Origin: Cryptomeria japonica
Taxonomy: Eukaryota > Streptophyta > Pinopsida > Cupressales > Cupressaceae
Assembly (NCBI RefSeq): GCF_030272615.1
Contig: NC_081414.1
Location: 914,013,648 to 914,077,647 of the forward strand
Reading direction: 5' to 3'
DNA: 64,000 bases
The notes under the pieces were generated by a model, which was not told the origin of the DNA, ran no database searches, and worked only from the letters and a program-made list of their open reading frames with translations. The position numbers and the translations under genes were made by a program. Below, one piece after another: positions 59,456 to 64,000 of the stretch (its first letter is position 1; the number at the start of each line of letters is the position of its first letter).

Positions 59456-60660
59456 GTAGGATCATGGGGGGCCAAAAAGTGGCGATGTGAAAAAAATAGC
59501 TTTTTCGACTTGCCTAAAAACACAAAAATTCATGTTGACTTTTTGCTTGGCCTAGGTGTCATTACACCTTGGCATGGTAAACACCTAGGTAAATCGGATA
59601 TCCGATTTTTATAAGTAATTTCTCAGAGACAATAAAAGAGGACTATGACAGCCCATGGGTTATTTTTTACCCATGAGCTACACAAATTGAAGCAAATCCG
59701 ATATCCGGTTGGACCCGATATCCGATTTTGTGACACAAATTTACAAAAAATTCCAATAAAAGGTAGGATTTTTATTGTTTTTCATCATTTTCATTCAAAT
59801 TTTTGGTTTTTTTTTAATGTTTATTTGTTTTTTCATTGAAAATATATTTTTTTCATGAAAAATAGGTTTTTTTAAATCAAATATAAAATTGTTGAAATTT
59901 GTTAACTAAATTCAATCGTTTACATTCAATTACGTTAAAATGGGGGATAACAGTGAAAACATTGATCAACCACAACTGCAACAACCAAAACCTCCTTTGC
60001 CAAACCCCCCCTCATTTCAGGATTTAATTACACAAAATTTGAACCAATTGAGGGGGATTCCAGATGTATATCATAGGATCCCTCACCTGAACCCTATGTT
60101 TGATCCCCTCATGTCCATCATAAAGAGTATATAAATTGTCACTGAGGAGCACAATGTTGCTCTTTTGTGGTGAGATTCTATGACGGAAAAATATGTGGAT
60201 GGCTTGTCCTATAAGGAGATCAAGGATCTCAAGATATCCAAAGTTGATATCGCCGCATTGTTTGTGAATCCTGCACTGGTCAACCTGTAGAACCCCAAAA
60301 AACAAAACTTTTTATAAAATGGTGCACAAATGATGATATTATGAAAAAAATTTAGGATCATTTGTGGATGGTTTTTGATAAACCACCCAACAACAATCTT
60401 GATGTCCCCTTCTACTTGATCAAAAAATTGTATGTTGAGTTTTTTTTTAGGAAAATATGTGAACTACTTTGACATCCAATCTTTCCAGGGTGTGGGTTTA
60501 GGTATACCCCACTTGGGGCAGTCAGAGTATTCTAGGGCCCATATGTCCTCCCTCCTCTTGTTGATCCCCCACCTGTAGTGCAACATCCAGATATCATCTA
60601 TGAGGCAGCGTCACGAACCATATCAACTATTCACTCTTTGATTAGCCTTTTGGTTTCTTA
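59456..60660 (+). repeat. Unclassified repeat with GGATATCC motifs and a decayed ORF
   Basis: Begins near CATGGGGGGCCAAAAAGTGG (59463), the reverse complement of which ends the fragment at 29628-29839. CGGATATCCGATTT-like palindromes occur at 59594, 59697 and 59718. A leader rich in T runs follows, then an ORF. Neither terminal repeats nor a target duplication could be set, and no known superfamily motif was recognised. Confidence 0.5.
59940..60660 (+). pseudogene. Decayed ORF of unknown function in the unclassified repeat
   Basis: ATG at 59940 (MGDNSENIDQPQLQQPKPPL), a Gln/Pro-rich start followed by FQDLITQNLNQLRGIPDVYH. A stop at 60132 follows, then recognisable coding in broken frames (EKYVDGLSYKEIKDLKISK, GVGLGIPHLGQSEYSRAHMS at about 60490-60547) up to roughly 60650. 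It looks like the start of a transposon protein, but I do not recognise it. The GQSEYSRAHMS-coding segment is the one copied as filler in the copia triplication joints. Confidence 0.4.
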
Positions 60661-61107
60661 GGATGGAGTAGTATCTCAACCTACTTTTGTTTGCACAAAT
60701 ATAATAAATTATCTATACTTCATGTTCAACCTAAACCAATCTTTAAAATTTAGCAATGAAGCCTGTTCAACAACATTAAAGTCCTAAATATCTTTAAATT
60801 GCCAAACACCTTTCTTATATAAATGATAAGCATGCTTAGGTTAATAAATAGCTAGTAGTTGGTTATGGTAATTGACAAGTTTTCTCCACAAGTTGATGGT
60901 CAGGAAAAGCTAAAACCATGTTGAAGGGAAGAATATTTCCACTAAAGAAATTGAAAAGGTTGTTGATAAGCCTTCCAAATGCATTGTAAGGGAAAGGAGG
61001 CCTTGATTTAAAAAAAAGGAGCAATGATAATTTTATCAAACCACTCTATAGCCTACCATTTCTTAATAGCAACAACTTGACAAATTTGGTTAAAGACTAG
61101 CATTTTT

Positions 61108-61273
61108 TGAAAGCAGACAATGGTGAAAATTTGATTTTTATTGATTCAAGTGTGATGCCTTTAAATAGGCAATACAAAACTAAAACTATTACATAACTAC
61201 ATCACAAAAACCAACTAAGTAGTTGTTTATTGGTTTAACCTAAAACTAAACTTTCTAACTAATGCAATAAACA
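61108..61273 (-). repeat. TRIM 3' LTR
   Basis: Begins TGAAAGCAGACAATGG and ends ATGCAATAAACA on the plus strand. Matches 61553-61722 throughout (GATGCCTTTAAATAG, AACTAAAACTATTACA). Confidence 0.82.
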
Positions 61274-61538
61274 AAAATTCCCTCCCTTATTACATATTAA
61301 TTTATGATTTATTCACTACATAAAATTACTACATTTAGCAAATTCCTCCACACAAGCATCTAAGAGTCTCATTGTTTCCATGAATCTCTCTTTTAATCGT
61401 TTCTTCATGCTAAAACAATTTCATGTTGATCTATCTCCATGGATACCAAGGCTTTAATCATTGCTCATTGATCTCCTCAAATCACTCCTTAACATTCATT
61501 TTAACATCAATAGAGATCACAAGCACAAAAGTCTCAAT

Positions 61539-61550
61539 GCTTTGATACCA
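61539..61550 (-). other. TRIM primer-binding site
   Basis: Minus-strand TGGTATCAAAGC, identical to the site of the non-autonomous element at 10588-10599. Confidence 0.8.
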
Positions 61551-61552
61551 TA

Positions 61553-61722
61553 TGAAAGTGCATAATGGTGCAAACCTAATTTTTATTGATTCAAACATGA
61601 TGCCTTTAAATAGACAATACCAAACTAAAACTATTACAAAACTGCATCACAAAAACAAACTAAGTATTTATTTATTAGTTTAACCTAAAACTAAACCTAA
61701 TAACTAATGTACTACGCCAACA
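61553..61722 (-). repeat. TRIM 5' LTR
   Basis: Begins TGAAAGTGCATAATGG and ends TACTACGCCAACA. TG...CA ends are intact. Confidence 0.82.
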
Positions 61723-63019
61723 TTTTTGTGGCTCCTCCACTTAAGCATATTTGATAATCTACTGTGTAGCATGACACATTCCTTATGTTTTATAATCAAT
61801 GATTCCCAAACCACCCTTATGTTTTGGTTGAATGAAATCCACCCATGGAGTAGCCATAAAACAAACATTACCATCCCTTTTGGATCAAATATATATTTTG
61901 ATCAATTTGTTTAGGTCTTCATATTTTCTCTCAGATGGCATCCAACAAGACAAATAGTAAACATGTGATGCAATAAAAAATTTATTAGCAACTTGAATTC
62001 TCATAGCCAAAGATAAGAATTTTTTGTCCTCGCAATTAAATAGCTTGATTTTGAGTCTATTTAGGAACCAACCCCACATGTCAGAAAGTGAAACCCCAAC
62101 ACCAAAGGGAATAACAAGGTTTCTAGTAATATGTCCATGTTCCATTTTCTTCCACTCCTCAAGAACCCACCTAGGACTCTCTCTAGGTAGAGACATCATA
62201 AATTCAGTCTTGTTGTGAGCTAACTCAAATCCCGAAATGGCACAATATAAATCAAGGATGCCCAAAGTGTTCTATATTTTTTTTGAATATCTTTCAAAAA
62301 CAACATACTATCATCGACAAAATGGGAATTAATAACCATGTTATTTTGCGAAAGAGAAATCCCTTTAATAAGTTTCATTAGATTGGCAACTTGAACGAGG
62401 TAGCCCAAGGCATTAGATATAAGAACATATAAGAAGGTGATAATGGACAACCCTACTTTATGGATTGTTGTAACTCAAATGGTGTTGTCAAAGTGTTATT
62501 GATTACCAATTGTGCATTGGCATATTGAAACAACATGTGTACATGCTTATTTAATTTAGCCCCAAATCCCAAGCAATGTAGCATTTTAAGAATAAAATCT
62601 CAATGAATTCGATCGTAGGATTTATCAAAGTCTATAGCAAAGTATTTTGGCCCATTTGTTGGGCCCATTGAAGATTCTCCCACACGAACATCAATTTTTT
62701 CCAAGATAAATACACCTTTAATAACTCTAGTTTTCATAGATCTGACAATACCTTGGGCCATAAGCTTAATCATTATAGCTAGAGCTTTAGAAATAATTTA
62801 ATAAGATGTATTTAATAAGGTGATTGGTCTTCATCCAACAATGGTTTTCTCATTCTCCCCTTTAGGAATCCGTTTGATTATAGTACCTTTATTTATTTTT
62901 GGGCCTAAAGAGCCATTATGAAAGGCCTTCAAATATAGCATATAAAAATCTTGATATGATTCCATATAGTTTAGTAAAACTCAGCTGAGAGGCCATCGAT
63001 ACCTAGACTTCTATTAGGC

Positions 63020-63823
63020 TGTTGGCATATGGACACTCCAATGAGACATTGTATGTGATTGAAGGTTTTGTCATTGATGGCAACCTTGCAATCCTATGGC
63101 ACTGGCAAGACATCATACTGGCAAAGCATTACACAGGCAAGACAGTGCACCGACATCAACAAAGACACCGACACCGGTATAGAAGAAAAGATGTATACTG
63201 GTACAGAGGCCGGCAGGATTTTTATTATGTAATATTTTGTTTATTATTGTAAGTTGACTTGACAAATTGTAAAATGACTCTTGTATATAAAGGAGATCAT
63301 TATAGACATTTGTAGATGTGATGCAAGTGAATATAAGGCATAAAGAAAATTATTAGGTAGACCTAATGTGCGAATTATAGGTCAAGGGTATATGTAAAGA
63401 ACACAGCAAGAACTGGTATTGAATCTAGCATTGGAGATGCTATTGTAAAGTAGTACAAGTCATTGGATTAGTATAATCCTTATTGTAAGTCAATGTGACT
63501 TCCCATTGAGCAGTGAGCTCTATGCAGTTGGCCTTCCTGCATGTGCAGGCCCCTATTGTAAGTAATATTCTCTTATTGGCCAGTGAGTGAATATTGTGGG
63601 TCACAAATCCCACCGAGGTTTTTCCCACATTGGGTTTCCTCATTAAACATCTTGTGTTATGGTGTACTTTTCATGTGGATATTCTTGATTCTGTTTACTG
63701 CATTATTTCTTGCATACCGATACACTGTTATATTTTGTTCTACATGTTTTAACTTGAGAAATTCTTATTACCAATTAGATATTGATTCACCCCCCACTCT
63801 CAGTATCTGTGTGATCCCTAACA
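63020..63823 (+). repeat. 5' LTR of the right-edge element
   Basis: 804 bp, TGTTGGCATATGGACAC to GATCCCTAACA. Carries a TATA-like TTGTATATAAAGG at about 63282-63294 and the two U5-side blocks common to the copia LTRs here (63606-63640 and 63783-63802). Confidence 0.75.
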
Positions 63824-63825
63824 AT

Positions 63826-63837
63826 TGGTATTAGAGC
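63826..63837 (+). other. Primer-binding site of the right-edge element
   Basis: TGGTATTAGAGC, one base from the initiator-Met type site, two bases after the LTR end. Confidence 0.8.
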
Positions 63838-63894
63838 CTGGTCCTCTATTTTCAGAAGCCTAACAACTTGAGGAAGATCTTGACACCGTTAAAG

Positions 63895-64000
63895 ATGGAA
63901 AATCTAATGAAGCAACTTAAAGGAGCTCTTACAGACTATGATGCAGAGAAATTGAAAAATATCAAATTAGAAGATGATTTGAGAGCAGCTCAAGATATCA
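63895..64000 (+). CDS. Start of a coiled-coil ORF in the right-edge element (partial)
   Basis: ATG at 63895, 57 bases after the primer site. 35 codons are visible, beginning MENLMKQLKGALTDYDAEKL and staying open to the window end. Leu/Ile at heptad-like spacing with many charged residues suggests a coiled coil. The position and character match ORF1 of the non-autonomous element (ATG at 10543) better than the UBN2-type Gag of the copia at 51925. Too short to assign. Confidence 0.5.
   Translation, partial: MENLMKQLKGALTDYDAEKLKNIKLEDDLRAAQDI

Larger units (their letters stand above)
61108..61722 (-). mobile_element. TRIM (terminal-repeat retrotransposon in miniature), 615 bp
   Basis: Direct terminal repeats at 61108-61273 and 61553-61722 (166 and 170 bp) flank 279 bp. 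The target duplication is TTTTT (61103-61107 and 61723-61727). Read on the minus strand, the right LTR ends CTTTCA, followed after TA by primer site TGGTATCAAAGC (61550-61539). A purine run AAGGGAGGGAATTTT precedes the left LTR. No coding capacity. It interrupts the LINE relic. Confidence 0.82.
60740..63019 (-). pseudogene. LINE reverse transcriptase relic, interrupted by a TRIM
   Basis: The minus strand reads from 63019: LGIDGLSAEFY (RT start), then decayed frames. 62450-62220 follows with LISNALGYLVQVANLMKLIKGISL and the catalytic box NSHFVDDSMLFLK. 62265-61885 has YCAISGFELAHNKTEFMMSL, FGVGVSLSDMWGWFLNRL and ANKFFIASHVYYLSCWMPS. Weaker C-terminal coding continues past the TRIM to about 60740. 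FVDD in place of the usual F/YADD and many stops mark it as dead. It is distinct from the plus-strand LINE at 29840. Confidence 0.75.
63020..64000 (+). mobile_element. 5' end of a further LTR retroelement, continuing beyond the window
   Basis: LTR 63020-63823, a primer site and the start of an ORF. It enters the LINE relic within codons for PNRSLGIDGL. The 3' part is outside, so a target duplication cannot be tested. Confidence 0.75.

Overview
This is nuclear DNA of a land plant with a large, transposon-rich genome. It holds one ordinary host gene, an alpha-expansin, in about 10 kb of AT-rich DNA; nearly all the rest is nested, decayed retroelements. The age of the elements, the solo LTRs and the deep nesting would suit a gymnosperm such as a conifer, but that assignment is inference and nothing here fixes the species.

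Layout. 1-14693: a decayed Ty3/gypsy element (minus strand, running off the left edge), split inside its protease region by an 8.5-kb LTR element (3252-11756, exact 5-bp target duplication). That inner element has no visible protease, integrase or reverse transcriptase. It carries a Gag-like coiled-coil plus zinc-knuckle ORF and a long ORF of unknown function, and is itself split by an 861-bp DNA-transposon-like insertion with a 9-bp duplication. 14694-25570: AT-rich DNA with the expansin gene (20353-21483, minus, three coding exons), flanked by a ~290-bp inverted repeat, and a 161-bp MITE-like element. 25571-27474: a solo LTR holding a palindromic minisatellite. 27735-29420: a second dyad-rich tandem array, then about 1.1 kb of purine-rich simple sequence. 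29628-32690: a repeat fragment joined to a 5'-truncated LINE. 34793-36184: a diverged second copy of the unknown ORF found in the inner LTR element.

41046-59455: a Ty1/copia cluster. A copia fragment is followed by a second copia element (minus) whose RT/RNase H-PPT-LTR segment is present three times in tandem at about 2.2-kb spacing. This is split by a nearly complete copia element (plus, 50340-59325), which in turn holds a solo LTR (52750-53980). 59456-64000: an unclassified repeat with a decayed ORF, a LINE relic (minus) interrupted by a 615-bp TRIM, and the 5' end of another LTR element that leaves the window.

How the parts relate. Only the expansin looks intact. Every retroelement coding region that can be followed carries stops or frameshifts. 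The elements whose primer site can be seen (the unusual inner element, the complete copia, the TRIM and the right-edge element) use the same initiator-Met-like site, TGGTATCARAGC or a one-base variant. Their larger LTRs also share two short U5-side blocks, so the non-autonomous ones may have been mobilised by copia-type partners. The best candidate for something undescribed is the inner element at 3252-11756 together with its ORF relative at 34793-36184.
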